In this document: in pieces, positions 43,891 through 54,870 of the stretch
How the letters are laid out: each line of letters starts with the position of its first letter
Position numbering within the stretch: position 1 is the first letter of the stretch
Assembly (NCBI RefSeq): GCF_026213295.1
Contig: NC_079427.1
Coordinates: 28,165,746 to 28,229,745 of the forward strand
Origin: Gadus chalcogrammus
Lineage: Eukaryota > Chordata > Actinopteri > Gadiformes > Gadidae
DNA length: 64,000 nt
Reading direction: 5' to 3'
Notes under the pieces: model-generated
The model's database searches: none
What the model saw: only the letters and a program-made list of their open reading frames with translations
What the model was told of the DNA's origin: nothing
Position numbers and translations under genes: made by a program

Positions 43891-46800
43891 CTATAAAACA
43901 AAATGGTTAATAGCCATAAGGAAGCGTGGTGTAGTCGGGAAAAACCCTGCGTTTGTTGTAAACCACCCTAAGTCGTTTAACCACAGTAGCGTTTTAAGCA
44001 GAAGCTTATTCTTATTCCTTTGAATGGTATCTACCGTGGTGGTGATGTCGCGGGTTTGTGGTCGATTGTTGACAAAATCATCGATTAGACATTTCAGTGT
44101 CTGCTGGGTGACCACTATAGCATTTGCTGCATTTAAAGTCACCCCTTTGCATTTGACTACAGACTTGTGCTGACGTGTGTGGTAGGCATAGCTTTTAGGA
44201 CCTGTTGAGACATATTCGCTAATGTAATCCTCCTGCTCGGTACCGTACCGATCGCCATCATTTATCTCGTCGGTCAAGTCGCCCAGATAAGGACCTAAAG
44301 GGGGTACCCAATCACCCTCCTTAGAAACAAAAATGATGCTGTCTGTGTCACAATAGAGGATACGCTCCTGTAATTTGTCTAGAAGGTCATAGAGCATGAG
44401 CCTGGCATGGGCCGTAGTCACAGCCCCCACAATCACGTTAACATCCCGAGCCCTTTCGAGACGGGCATCTTTGTGTTTCCATTGTACAAGGGCCACCTCA
44501 TCAGAAACAAAACAAAAGTGGCTAATGTGATAGCTGTCGCTGAACATGAGCTGGGTGAACCTTTCAGGTGCTGCAATTAGCTCACAAGTGGGTAGGTCTG
44601 GGCGTAGCGAAAAGCGACCCCACAGGCTGTTGAGAATCAACTTGTTGCAATTACGCATGGCTTTGTTGACGCTCATGTTGTCGTGATCCAGCTGTATGCC
44701 TTCCTTAACCAGATAGTTTTGCACATATGCCTGCTGTTTCTCCGCAGTATCCACTGTGCTGGGGTATCCTGAAGCCTCCTGTTTACGCTTGAGAAACGTT
44801 TTGACATACCCTTTAAACAGAGACTTTGACTGCTTGGGGTAGTGCCATACTTCATGCATCTGTATTATCACGTACCCCTTTTCCACGGCCTTTTCTACCT
44901 CTAAAGTCACCCATGTACCTGTCAGAGCCCTTTCATCGTCGCCGTGATGACATGCGTCTGTCTGATTGAGCTCTGTGGCACATGTACCACAGAGGGGAAA
45001 CATCAGCTTTCCATGACACCTGTAAGGGAGCACAGGATGGTAAAGACCTCTGGGGGGCAACACAGTGCATTTGACGATGCCGAAATACCCGTCCAAAGGA
45101 CCAAAATTCCTGAAAATGATCTTGGGGTGTCCTATAGGATATGGACAGCGGGCCTGTACTGTGGGGTAGAGAGAGGTAAAGTCATAGTAGCGTATTTTCT
45201 CACCGGGCTCGACCTTGTGGTACATTTTGATGGCATTGGTGCGACCCCCATAGAGAGAGTCGCGAGGATCAATCCTGGGTTGTATCTTCAGAGTAGCCAA
45301 GAAGGCCTGCACTGTAGCATCTGTCTTTTTCAGTCTGTGCCACTCACACTCCCACATGACCACAACTCTTAAGCCATGATCTCTTTTGAGGGCCGTGATT
45401 TTGAGGTGAAACTGCAACCATAATTCACCATAGGTCTTATTGACGACAGGATTCTTATGACCAGCGTTGTAGCACCGTTCACACCCGTGATAAAAGCATC
45501 CTGCAAATTCATAGGCTGTGTTTATAGCCGGGGCATATCCATCTAGGAAGAATGGACCATATTCAGCCTCCCCATGCTTGAGAGCGTGCTGAATCTCCAG
45601 GTTATTGGAGTGGGATAGATATTCAAGCCACTGGATGGATGCACATGAGAACGACTTTTGCTTTTTCCGATAGACCCCCTCGTAGGTCAACGCCAAGACG
45701 TATTTTTTCAAGAACGACTTTTTGAAGGTGGCCATGCACGCCGAAGCCAGAGTGGCATATGCAAAGGGGTCTATAGTTGCACACTCTATGAAATTTTCCC
45801 TGTAGATCCCGCACGCCGTGTGCAGGATCCTCACATCGTTGACACAGTAGCGGCGCAGCTGTTTCTGAATGTCAAATTTTTTGTGCCTTACAGATCTGTA
45901 CCATAAAGCGAAATCTGTCTTTTGATCGCTAGTCATGGAATCATAACCATAATATGAGATCTCAGGGTATGCACCGACATAAGACTCGTTGGCCCGCGTG
46001 TTAAATTTATGAGGAAAATGACCTTTCGCCATATCTTCAAAATCCAACGCCTCCGGTGCTTTAGCCAACCGCATGGGGAAAAAGCTGAATGAGTCGACCC
46101 ATCTCTGGCTGTAGGCATCATCGCGCATCATAACGACTCTGCTACCCTTCATGACTATAAAGGGTACAATACCCTGCTTGGTCATGTATTCCAGAACGAG
46201 ATAGCTGTCGAAGCCTGATGCGTTGTGCGCAATGAATGTAAACAACCTATAAGCCCCTGTTCTGTAGCGTCTCACAAACTTTCCCACGCAATCTGTACCG
46301 CTAGCATACCATTCCTCGCCTTCAGAAGTCTTAGCAGCCACAAAGTTTGCTTCGTGTCGACCCTCATGCACGCGCGTTTCGAAATCATAAAATATGTAAT
46401 CATCAGATAAACGGCTATTATCAGCATCATCATCATCATCTACAGGTGCAGCCGTCGTATAACGGTTCCCCCGACCTTTGCGTCGACCCTTGCGCTTGCG
46501 TTTCTTAAGGCGGTCGTACGGCTGAATAAAACATTCATGCACAGTGTCGCTGAGTATCGGTTCACCGCAGTGATGACACTTTGACACGCTGCATACATGC
46601 CCTTTATAGGCCTCCTCCTCCTCCTTCCCCTCCTCCCCCTCCTCCCCCTCCTCCTCCTCCTCCTCCTCCTCCTCCTCCTCCCCCCTCTTCTTTTTCTTCT
46701 TCGGTATGATATACTGTCTACAACACTGATTACAGTATTTGATCTTTTCACACGGTATCATTTTATGTACGGCCGAATGTTGCTTATGTATGGCATAGCA

Positions 46801-48465
46801 GACCTGCGAGCGGCATATACGACTACAGTCCGTGCACTTTATAGTACGACCTCCCTGGCTATCGCACACTGTCAGACACACATTGCAATGGATCGGGCAT
46901 TTGTGGAATAGAATTGTCTCGTGGGCCTTGTAGCAATATTCACACACATATCGCGTACCAAAGAAAGCCGTGCGGTTCACTATACAATGATAATGGTTAT
47001 CATGCAGGTACAACCATATTGTTTTAGGATGTTGGCCCATATGCGTCTGGAACATCTCCAGCTTCTTGAATGCATCATTATGATGAAATATCAAGATTTT
47101 AACATCTAGATGTCTCTCAAATTTGAAAACATCCGAGAAACCCACAGAGTGATCTGGACCGTACCCCAGCTCCCTGTGTAATTTGCGAGCCGCCTCCAAA
47201 TTAGTCTCGTCGGGCACTGTACTGCCTCCAGCTACCCCCTCCTGCAGAAAATGTATCATGCATAGTGAGAAACACAAATTGTTATGTGTGTTACTAGGTG
47301 TGTAGAGATTTAATTTCTTCTTGTTTATGATCTCATCATAGGGAATTGATTTTAACTTCAAACGCCCACCACCCCGTTTGTTATGGACCCCTGTGACCAC
47401 CAGCTCTAACACATCATCCGTCAGACCTGTGTCGTTACTCTGTATGACTTGGCTAATATGATCCATAAACAAATCCGCATTGTAATCATCACCCGCCACG
47501 AGCACAGCCTGCACATCAGCAGCCAATGAAGGCCCTCTCAAAACAACGTTTAAGACACTACCGTCGGCTGTACTTTGTGAACAGTTTGTTATAACCCCCG
47601 ACAGCCTCTCCCTGATCAAATCAGGGACCTCTTGTACATTTTCAAGGGATATACTTCTCAGATCAATGGTCTGTCTAACCTCAAAACCGTTAAAGCGGGG
47701 AAATAATCTAGTATGCAACTCGTCATCATCATCACCCGCCGCCATAGGCACAGGTGTACCATCATCACCACCATCATCATCATCACCACAGCCAACAACA
47801 TCAGCACCGCCATCGTCACCATCAACGTCAACAACACCGCCACCACCACCACCACCCCCGCCACCGTCCTGTATATTCGACTCTATAGAGTCACCAGTCC
47901 TACCCCCTGCAGCCTCCAGGGGTTCCTGAAAACCCTCACCATCCCCTTCGTCACGTTGCGACACATGCAATACATCTATCGGTGATGTTATGTCTATCTG
48001 CTTGGCTATGTCTAGCCTCTCTTGTACACTAGCCAGCCACCCATCGACAGTGTTAAGTACATCTCTGGTGTATGCCGCCGCATACAACACATCCCTTGTG
48101 TCGGGGACATCTAACCCCACACACATCTTCCCGCCATCTGCACATGGATCGTTCGAAACATTTATCATAGCAGCCCTGTCTAGGGCCTCCGTCATTCTAT
48201 TACCCCCTACATCAGCATCAATTAACACACGTCTAGTTCTAGCTATGTCAGCACGTATTTCCCGCATGTCTAAACCACCTTCAGCACTCATGCCCCCACC
48301 CCCCACACGGTCTACAGACGTATCGCCGGGTGTATCATACCTCATAGCCATCTCTTCAAGATCTACATCCATAATGCTACCCCCGCTATCAGATCTACGC
48401 CGTCTCTTGGGATTACCGTCTACAGATTTGAATTTCCTTTTTCTGGGGCTAATAGCTTTATGCAT
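43891..48465 (-). CDS. Polinton protein-primed family B DNA polymerase (1524 aa)
   Basis: The polymerase would replicate the linear genome using a terminal protein primer. 3'-5' exonuclease motifs: IFYDFET (about 690), HNASGFDSY (about 750) and YCVNDVRIL (about 875). Polymerase motifs: YDFTSLYP (about 1093), KLILNSLWGRF (about 1275) and YCDTDSIIFV (about 1370). An insert with EFAGCFYHGCERCYNAGHK (about 985) resembles the small nuclease-like or zinc insert of this group. The N-terminal 680 residues hold a disordered acidic start, a glycine run (about 205), an OTU-like block (NNLCFSLCMIHFL about 395, HYHCIVN about 490), Cys/His clusters, and a Glu run (about 600). All catalytic motifs are intact. 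The ATG at 48465 is the first in frame. Confidence 0.95.
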   Translation of the reverse strand: MHKAISPRKRKFKSVDGNPKRRRRSDSGGSIMDVDLEEMAMRYDTPGDTSVDRVGGGGMSAEGGLDMREIRADIARTRRVLIDADVGGNRMTEALDRAAMINVSNDPCADGGKMCVGLDVPDTRDVLYAAAYTRDVLNTVDGWLASVQERLDIAKQIDITSPIDVLHVSQRDEGDGEGFQEPLEAAGGRTGDSIESNIQDGGGGGGGGGGVVDVDGDDGGADVVGCGDDDDGGDDGTPVPMAAGDDDDELHTRLFPRFNGFEVRQTIDLRSISLENVQEVPDLIRERLSGVITNCSQSTADGSVLNVVLRGPSLAADVQAVLVAGDDYNADLFMDHISQVIQSNDTGLTDDVLELVVTGVHNKRGGGRLKLKSIPYDEIINKKKLNLYTPSNTHNNLCFSLCMIHFLQEGVAGGSTVPDETNLEAARKLHRELGYGPDHSVGFSDVFKFERHLDVKILIFHHNDAFKKLEMFQTHMGQHPKTIWLYLHDNHYHCIVNRTAFFGTRYVCEYCYKAHETILFHKCPIHCNVCLTVCDSQGGRTIKCTDCSRICRSQVCYAIHKQHSAVHKMIPCEKIKYCNQCCRQYIIPKKKKKRGEEEEEEEEEEEGEEGEEGKEEEEAYKGHVCSVSKCHHCGEPILSDTVHECFIQPYDRLKKRKRKGRRKGRGNRYTTAAPVDDDDDADNSRLSDDYIFYDFETRVHEGRHEANFVAAKTSEGEEWYASGTDCVGKFVRRYRTGAYRLFTFIAHNASGFDSYLVLEYMTKQGIVPFIVMKGSRVVMMRDDAYSQRWVDSFSFFPMRLAKAPEALDFEDMAKGHFPHKFNTRANESYVGAYPEISYYGYDSMTSDQKTDFALWYRSVRHKKFDIQKQLRRYCVNDVRILHTACGIYRENFIECATIDPFAYATLASACMATFKKSFLKKYVLALTYEGVYRKKQKSFSCASIQWLEYLSHSNNLEIQHALKHGEAEYGPFFLDGYAPAINTAYEFAGCFYHGCERCYNAGHKNPVVNKTYGELWLQFHLKITALKRDHGLRVVVMWECEWHRLKKTDATVQAFLATLKIQPRIDPRDSLYGGRTNAIKMYHKVEPGEKIRYYDFTSLYPTVQARCPYPIGHPKIIFRNFGPLDGYFGIVKCTVLPPRGLYHPVLPYRCHGKLMFPLCGTCATELNQTDACHHGDDERALTGTWVTLEVEKAVEKGYVIIQMHEVWHYPKQSKSLFKGYVKTFLKRKQEASGYPSTVDTAEKQQAYVQNYLVKEGIQLDHDNMSVNKAMRNCNKLILNSLWGRFSLRPDLPTCELIAAPERFTQLMFSDSYHISHFCFVSDEVALVQWKHKDARLERARDVNVIVGAVTTAHARLMLYDLLDKLQERILYCDTDSIIFVSKEGDWVPPLGPYLGDLTDEINDGDRYGTEQEDYISEYVSTGPKSYAYHTRQHKSVVKCKGVTLNAANAIVVTQQTLKCLIDDFVNNRPQTRDITTTVDTIQRNKNKLLLKTLLWLNDLGWFTTNAGFFPTTPRFLMAINHFVL

Positions 48466-48656
48466 TGTGTTTAGCTATAGTTTTTATGCCAATAGATAAA
48501 AAAAAAAAAAAAGTTATTTAGTCAGATATTAAAAGAAAAAAGTTTTTATTACGTTCAGTTTAAAACAAAAATATCCTCTCCACAGAATAAACGAAAAAGA
48601 TAACAAACAAAAAAAAAAAATAATAAAAAGAACACCCCAAAACCACAAATCAAATA
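48466..48656. other. A-rich spacer upstream of the polymerase
   Basis: Contains two long A runs, TTATTTAGTC and AAAATAATAAAAAG. It separates the polymerase start from the end of the next leftward gene. Promoter elements for the polymerase may lie here. AATAAA-type signals for the upstream gene are visible on the minus strand (TTTATT at about 48544). Confidence 0.5.
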
Positions 48657-49707
48657 CTAACGATTCATCGTAAGCATATCCAGAGCATCATTCATGATAG
48701 TCATCCGGGCAGACATGGCCTTGTAGGCCCTGATGTTATCCTGCGCCGTAGTTTCAATTAGCCAAATTTTCCGCGCCATATTAGATATCAGAAGCCCCCT
48801 ATCCAAGGCCAGAGTGTTAACACGCACTGCTGCCTCGACAACCAAAATCTGCTGCTGTATTGATTTTATAGCCAGACCGTAACGCACTAGCTCGTCCTTG
48901 ATTTCCCCGATGATCTCGAGTGACTGCGCCGTTTGCGCTTCGATAGTCTGAAATCTGCTGTCAATACGTTTCACAGACAATGCACCCAGTTTACACTGAC
49001 GACCAATGGTTGAGGAGTTTACATCAACTGCTGTAGTTACCAAGGTTAATTTACCGACACAATCCTTACAACAGTTGGTACATGGACCACCCGCAATGTA
49101 TGAGATTTTTCTTGGTTAGACGGTTTGATCCAGGGGTCCACTGTTTCACACCATCCACGATAGGTACTATACGTAAACCAATAAATAAAAATAAAAAAAA
49201 ACAGAAAAAACAAAAGTATACAGGGGTTAGGGTTGGCTGGTCTTTATTATTATTTTTTTTTATTCATTATTAAATGCACAATAAAATAGATGTAATACAT
49301 GTATGATAATAGTGTGTGTACTAATAACTCACCATAACTACTGCTGGCCCCCACATTGGTCCGATCACCGAGTATCTTGCTTCGATTATTCAACCGAATA
49401 TCAGCACCTGCTACACGACAGAAACATACGATTTAGCGGTTATTCTATGTGCATATATTATAGCCGATAATAATAATAATGATAGAGAGTGAGAGGGATC
49501 TATATATTATACGTTGCTATGAAATCATCTTACGTGCGCGTGGACCCTGAGGCCTTTTCAAGCTCTCATAGCCGACGTCAGAAATCACTACGGAAAAACT
49601 ATGCATCAATCAGATATGGGCCACATATACACATGGTCATAGTCATGATATAATAATAATAATAATAACATATTACACTCATATGAATACTTACAGTCAG
49701 TAGGCAT
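48657..49707 (-). CDS. Predicted five-exon coiled-coil protein (about 183 aa)
   Basis: The last open frame (48657 to about 49043) has no ATG at its start, so I looked for exons upstream. A consistent set is 49707-49695 (ATG), 49587-49534, 49407-49333, 49140-49070 and 48995-48657. Donors are GTAAGT, GTAAGA, GTGAGT and GTAAGG. Acceptors end in TAG, CAG, CAG and CAG. All phases agree and no stop arises. Exons 1-3 are well supported; the ends of exons 4 and 5 could differ. The last exon has heptad-like helices (residues such as IEAQTAQSLEIIGEIKDEL, IKSIQQQILVVEAAVRV), suggesting a trimeric or dimeric coiled coil. A fibre or tail-like virion protein is one guess. The family is not recognised. Confidence 0.5.
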
Positions 49708-50080
49708 AGTTGCACAGGTTGTAGTAGCTGTTTTTCTTTCTTCTCCTTTATTCTGCAGCCGCTATGACGAGTCTACTAGCATAGCTTAGCGATCAGACTT
49801 TTGGAGGATCAGGGTGTTTGGAGGATCAGGATGTTTGGAGGATCAGGGTTATCTTCATTCTGCACTGGTTCGATATATATCCCCTAAAGGTGATCCACAG
49901 AATACCCGACACACCTACCCCCAGTGTTATGACCTCCCGACCAATAGATACGCCGTTAGTGCGCATGCCTAGATACCATTGGCCTACGCCTACTCATTCA
50001 CACAATAGACTATCTACTAATCATACGTAGGTTAATACATATATCTTATAATAAACGCATATAATAGAATATATATAGCT
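49708..50080. other. Upstream region with a short tandem repeat
   Basis: Three copies of a unit close to TTTGGAGGATCAGGGTG lie at about 49800-49850. The rest is AT-rich with TATATAT tracts. Promoters for the spliced leftward gene could lie here. No gene is seen. Confidence 0.55.
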
Positions 50081-50139
50081 ATGTATTAAGAGGTTACATA
50101 TAATAATATTCAACACTTTATTATATCAAAACACACATA

Positions 50140-50183
50140 CACACACCCACACCCACACCCACACCCACACCCACACCCACACC

Positions 50184-50256
<73 letters not shown>
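50140..50256. repeat. CACCCA and CA microsatellite
   Basis: Begins with CACACCCACACCC units, then becomes pure CA. Part of copy 1 of the larger repeat. Confidence 0.95.
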
Positions 50257-50258
<2 letters not shown>

Positions 50259-50738
50259 TCACCTAGGCTGGCTTATGGAGGATGTGGTTGTCTACCCGAT
50301 GGTAAACATGTAACCCTCCGGCTATTGGCGACGTTAACCAGAGGGGGCATAGAACAACACCAAACACCATAGCATTGCTTGAAAGCTGTGCCTTAAGTGC
50401 CTTAAGTGCCTTAAGTGCCTTAAGACAACACATGCATAGAGAGGAAGAGGCATCCCATTAAAACGCGTCACACGACCCTAGCAGGCTTGCACTCTAGTTG
50501 ACTCCATAAGGGGAGGAGAACGTAGACCCCCCTTATAATAAATGAAATTATTAGAACATCAGATAATAGTATCATGATAACTCCTTATATGTTTTCTAAG
50601 TGATCCAACATCGGACCCTCCTATGGTGAACACCACTTTTTAACCCTGATATGCTTTATTTATCTATCTATATAGAATATTACTATACAGGAGATTATGG
50701 GCTTGTTTACCGTATTCTCATCCCTATAATACGACGCC

Positions 50739-50784
<46 letters not shown>

Positions 50785-50829
50785 ATTAAGAGGTTACATA
50801 TAATAATATTCAACGCTTTATTATATCAA

Positions 50830-50940
<111 letters not shown>

Positions 50941-51115
50941 ATTCACTTAGGATGGCTTATGGAGGATGTGTTTGTTTACCATTTGGTAAACATGTAGTCC
51001 TCTGGCTATTGGCGACGTTAACCAGAGGGACGAGGAACAACACCATACCCCATTAGGAGTCGTAACTCCTAATATGTTGTCTAAGTGATCCACAAACGGA
51101 CCCTCTTATGGTGAA

Positions 51116-51118
<3 letters not shown>

Positions 51119-51204
<86 letters not shown>
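51119..51204. repeat. CA microsatellite
   Basis: About 42 uninterrupted CA units, part of copy 3 of the larger repeat. Confidence 0.95.
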
Positions 51205-51206
<2 letters not shown>

Positions 51207-51502
51207 TATACTTAGGATGGCTTATGGAGGATGTGGTGGCCTACCCGATGGTAAACATGTAACTCTCTGGCTATTGGAGACGTTAACCAGAGGGACGAGG
51301 AACAACACCAAACACCAAAACAATGCATTGAAAGCTGTGCCTTAAGGGCCTTAAGACAACACACGCAAAGAGAGGAAGAGACATGGCCATAAAACGCATC
51401 ACACGACACCTAGCAGGCTTGCACTCTAACTGACCCCATAAGGAGAGGAGAACGTAGGCCCTATATTAAATCACACATAATAACAATAAGTCCCTTGACA
51501 TA

Positions 51503-51605
51503 ACAACACCAACCGGAAGTGCCGTCATTAACACCACCCCCCTCCCCCCAACCGGAAGTTGATGTTTTCAAAAACCTGCCCAAGTGGTGGTAAGTATTAA
51601 CTACT
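51503..51605 (-). repeat. Polinton right terminal inverted repeat
   Basis: About 103 bp, inverse of the left repeat. It also contains both ACTTCCGGTTGG blocks. Beyond its inner edge the two ends of the element have nothing in common. Confidence 0.95.
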
Positions 51606-51611
51606 AAGGTG
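51606..51611 (+). other. Target site duplication AAGGTG (right copy)
   Basis: Direct repeat of 35036-35041. Immediately outside it the LINE sequence continues without loss. Confidence 0.9.
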
Positions 51612-54094
51612 ATATTGGTGATGGTGGGGGAGCGGAGCTGATGTGGCGTGCCAATAAGGATGGCTTCCGTTTTATGGCTGTTAAGTTGTAGGAAGTTGAG
51701 CTTCATCCACGCCTCTATCTCCTCCAGGCAGGTGGTCAGTGTGGATGTTGGCAGAGGGGCAGAAGAAGTGGGGGTTGTCCTGATGTAGAGCTGTGTATCA
51801 TCAGCATAACAGTGGTAAGACAAGCCATGCCTGCTAATGACACTACCCAGGGGGAGCATGTACAGTGAGAACAGTGTGGGGCCCAACACCGAGCCCTGGG
51901 GGACACCGCAGGTGACGTTGTTGGTGTGTGATTTTGCTTTGCCCAGGGCAACGTGCTCAGTTCTGTCAGTGAGGTACGAGGTGAACCAGTTCTTTACATT
52001 TCCTGATAGTCCAATGGTGTATTGCAGGCGGTGAAGGAGAATATTGTGGTCAACCGTATCAAAAGCAGCTGTTAAGTCCAGGAGGATGAGGAGAGATGGG
52101 GAGCCGGTGTCTGCTGCCATCAGGAGGTCATTTGTGACCCTGACCAAGGCTGTTTCTGTACTGTGGCCATAGCGGAAACCAGACTGGAATTTTTCAAACA
52201 AGTGATGTTGTATGAGGTGATCCTGGAGTTGTGCTGCAACTGTTTTTTCCAGAACTTTTGACAGAAATGGGAGATTTGAGATGGGCCTGTAGTTGGAGAG
52301 GACTTCTGGATCAAGGGTAGGTTTTTTTAATGTTGGTCTGATGACAGCAGTTTTTAATGCAGATGGGATATGGCCGGCCAGGAGGGAGTGGTTAATGATA
52401 TTGGTGATGAGTGGAGAGACAGCAGAGATGTTGGCCTTCAGCAGAGCTGTAGGGAAGGGGTCTAGTGCACAGGTGGATGGCTTCATTTTCCTGATGACGT
52501 CCTCCACCTCTTCCTTTGTGATGCTGGAGAAGGAGCAGAGGGTCTGGACAGAGTCAATCGGTGGGTCAGCAGTTTGAAGGGGCAGGGCAGTAGTGATGGA
52601 GAGGTGTGAGCGGATGTTGTTCACTTTTTGTTTAAAAAAGTTGATGTGCATGTTGCACCTCTCCGTGGTGACATCAGATTGGGATGGTAAAGGGGGTTTG
52701 AGAAGGTGATGAACAGTTGAAAAGAGCTGTTTGGAGTTACCAGGGCTATTGTTGATTATTGCGGAATAGAACCTGGACCGTGCATTATTCAGGGCTTCAG
52801 CATATGCCCTCCCGTGTTCCCTGTATGCCTGTTTGTGAACGGTCAGACCAGAGGCCTTGAGTCGCCGCTCAAGGACACGCCCAGCAGCCTTCATTGTACG
52901 TAGTTCACTGGTGTACCAGGGTGCGGAGCGCGAGAAGGAGACTGACCTCGATGTTAAGGGGGCGTGGAGATCCAGGAGACTGCTCAGGGACTGGTTGTAT
53001 AAGTCCACTGAGTCAGCAAGAGAGAGGGAGTCAGTTGAGCCAGAGGAGAGATGTTGAAGGTCCAGGGCCAGGGCATCCATGTTGATATTTTTCACATTCC
53101 TGAAGTGGATCTGCCGCTTTGGTTTGGTGTGGGAGGAAGGAAAAGGGAGCTCCATTGACACAACTCTGTGATCCGAGACGCCAAGATCATAGACCTGTAG
53201 GTTGCTGATGGGGGCGGAGTTTGAGATGACCAGGTCAATTGTGTGTCCTCTGGAGTGTGTGGGGGCATCAACATGTTGTTGTAGGTTGAGGGAGTCTAGC
53301 AGCTGAAGAAAATCAGCAGCGGGCTGGCATGAGGGGGTGTCAACATGAATATTTAAATCACCCAGAATGATGGTATTGGCAGAGGTAGTACAGAGTGTTG
53401 TGAGGAGATCAGACATTTCCGGGATGAAAGCAGAGTTGGGTTTAGGGGGCCTGTATATGAGTAGAACAGTCATGGGATAGGGGGGCTTGCATGTGAATGC
53501 AAGACATTCAAAGGAGGAAGTTGTAGGCAGCACCATGGGGGACAACTCCAGGTCCTGTTTGTGGATGACAGCTAGGCCACCACCGCGTCCAGTTCTGCGG
53601 GCTGCCTCCAAGTAACTGTAGCCTGGGGGACAGGCTTCGTTTAGGGCAGAGTAAACCTCTGGCTGGTGCCAGGTTTCTGTTAGACACATGAAGTCAAGTC
53701 CTTTTTCCCTGATATGCTCTTCAATCAAGCTGGATTTATTATTCAAGGATTGAGTGTTGAAAAGTTCAAATTTAACCAGTGACTGTGGAGTTATTCTCTG
53801 TACAGGTCGCAGAGCCTTAAAATCCACTCCGCGCAGGTTGGAATCCACTCCATGAAATCTATCCAGCCGGGAGTGCGGGGATCTCGCGATGTTACGTCTT
53901 TTGCCCTCAGCCGTCTCAGCGGACCTAATGGATGTGATGAAGCCGGCAGGCTGACCATAAATAAAGTTTCTCCCTGAGCCTCTGTGGATATATCGAGGTC
54001 TACGCAATAGTCCTAGCTGCTTAATGGTGGAAATACAGGGTGGGATGGAGCGATTGTTGTACTTCAGCAGCTGTGGGGCGAAGTACGTCAACAT
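51612..54094 (-). CDS. L2-like LINE endonuclease and reverse transcriptase, interrupted by Polinton
   Basis: An apurinic-type endonuclease domain spans about residues 105-320 (FNTQSLNNK, TETWHQP, GDLNIHVDTPS, THSRGHTIDLV, and SDHRVV). The reverse transcriptase follows (PTLKKPTLDP, NYRPISNLPFLSK, AFDTVDH, GVPQGSVLGP, catalytic YADDTQLYI). The ATG at 54094 is the first in frame and precedes a basic leader. The protein would nick target DNA and copy LINE RNA into it. The frame runs on for about 50 codons into the Polinton end, so the present product is a truncated chimera. The missing C-terminal part lies at 34390-35041. Assignment to L2 versus a close relative such as Rex1 is not certain. Confidence 0.85.
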
Positions 54095-54600
54095 CGAACC
54101 TGATGTTGAGTGATGTTTGCCTGTAGCAGCTAGGTACGGACCCGACGCATCTGGGGAAGAGCTGGGAGGCAGTGCAGAAAATCCACGAGACAGTAGAGAC
54201 AGCTTAGCAGGTTGACCAGGGCATATTCCTCACCAGGATCGCCGAAAAAAAAACGCCAGCAGTGACCAGGAAAATGTCACATCAGCTACTAGTTTTTAGC
54301 CGTTGTTTTTAGCCGTTACTAGGGAAACCAAAATAACAAGTGAGCTACACGGCTCTTCACAATAACACAATAACACTGGAACAACTAAAGACAGTCCATA
54401 AGCTTGCTTTTCGTCGCTGATGTAGCTTGGGAACCAAGTAGAGATAATATGTCAACAAAAAAATCACTTTTTAAGTAAAATTGCTTGGAAAAGCGGCGAA
54501 CAGACAGCGCCAGCGTCCTCTCCGTTTGTTGCCTAGATACAACAATATGTCCAGTTAATGTGGAATAACAGTATAAGTCCAATTCATCATATCAATTCAA

Positions 54601-54870
54601 ACCACTGGAGATCTAATTCCTTTATCTTAGTTTTAATACAGTAACAGAGCCTTCAAGAAAATAACCACTTCATTCTTTAATTTTTTTTTATTTAACACCA
54701 ACCTCACTTAGAGAGCGCATAAATACTCACACCATTCATTCATTTAATAAATAAATACATACATCCATACATAAATACCTATATTATTATTATTATTATT
54801 ATAATTATAAATATTATTATTATAATAATTATTATTATTATATATCAGATCGCGATTCTGGGGATGCTTT
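54601..54870. other. AT-rich spacer
   Basis: Contains long ATTATTATT and TTATAATTATAA runs (54780-54842). It separates the LINE 5' end from the next transposase relic. No feature is seen beyond that. Confidence 0.5.

Larger units (their letters stand above)
51606..54600 (-). mobile_element. L2-like LINE, 5' part
   Basis: This part carries the 5' untranslated region (about 54095-54600) and most of the single large frame. The break at 51606 falls in the palm/thumb region of the reverse transcriptase and coincides with the 6-bp target duplication of the Polinton. The outer 5' boundary near 54600 is approximate. The frame is open for about 2.5 kb, which suggests a fairly recent copy. Confidence 0.85.

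Noticed and set aside
46440..46911. Arg-rich and Leu-rich frames near 46600-46700
   Set aside because: They are alternative readings of the Glu run in the polymerase gene.
47658..48499. Plus-strand frames opposite the polymerase gene
   Set aside because: Low-complexity shadows of the acidic, glycine-rich N-terminal part of the polymerase on the minus strand.
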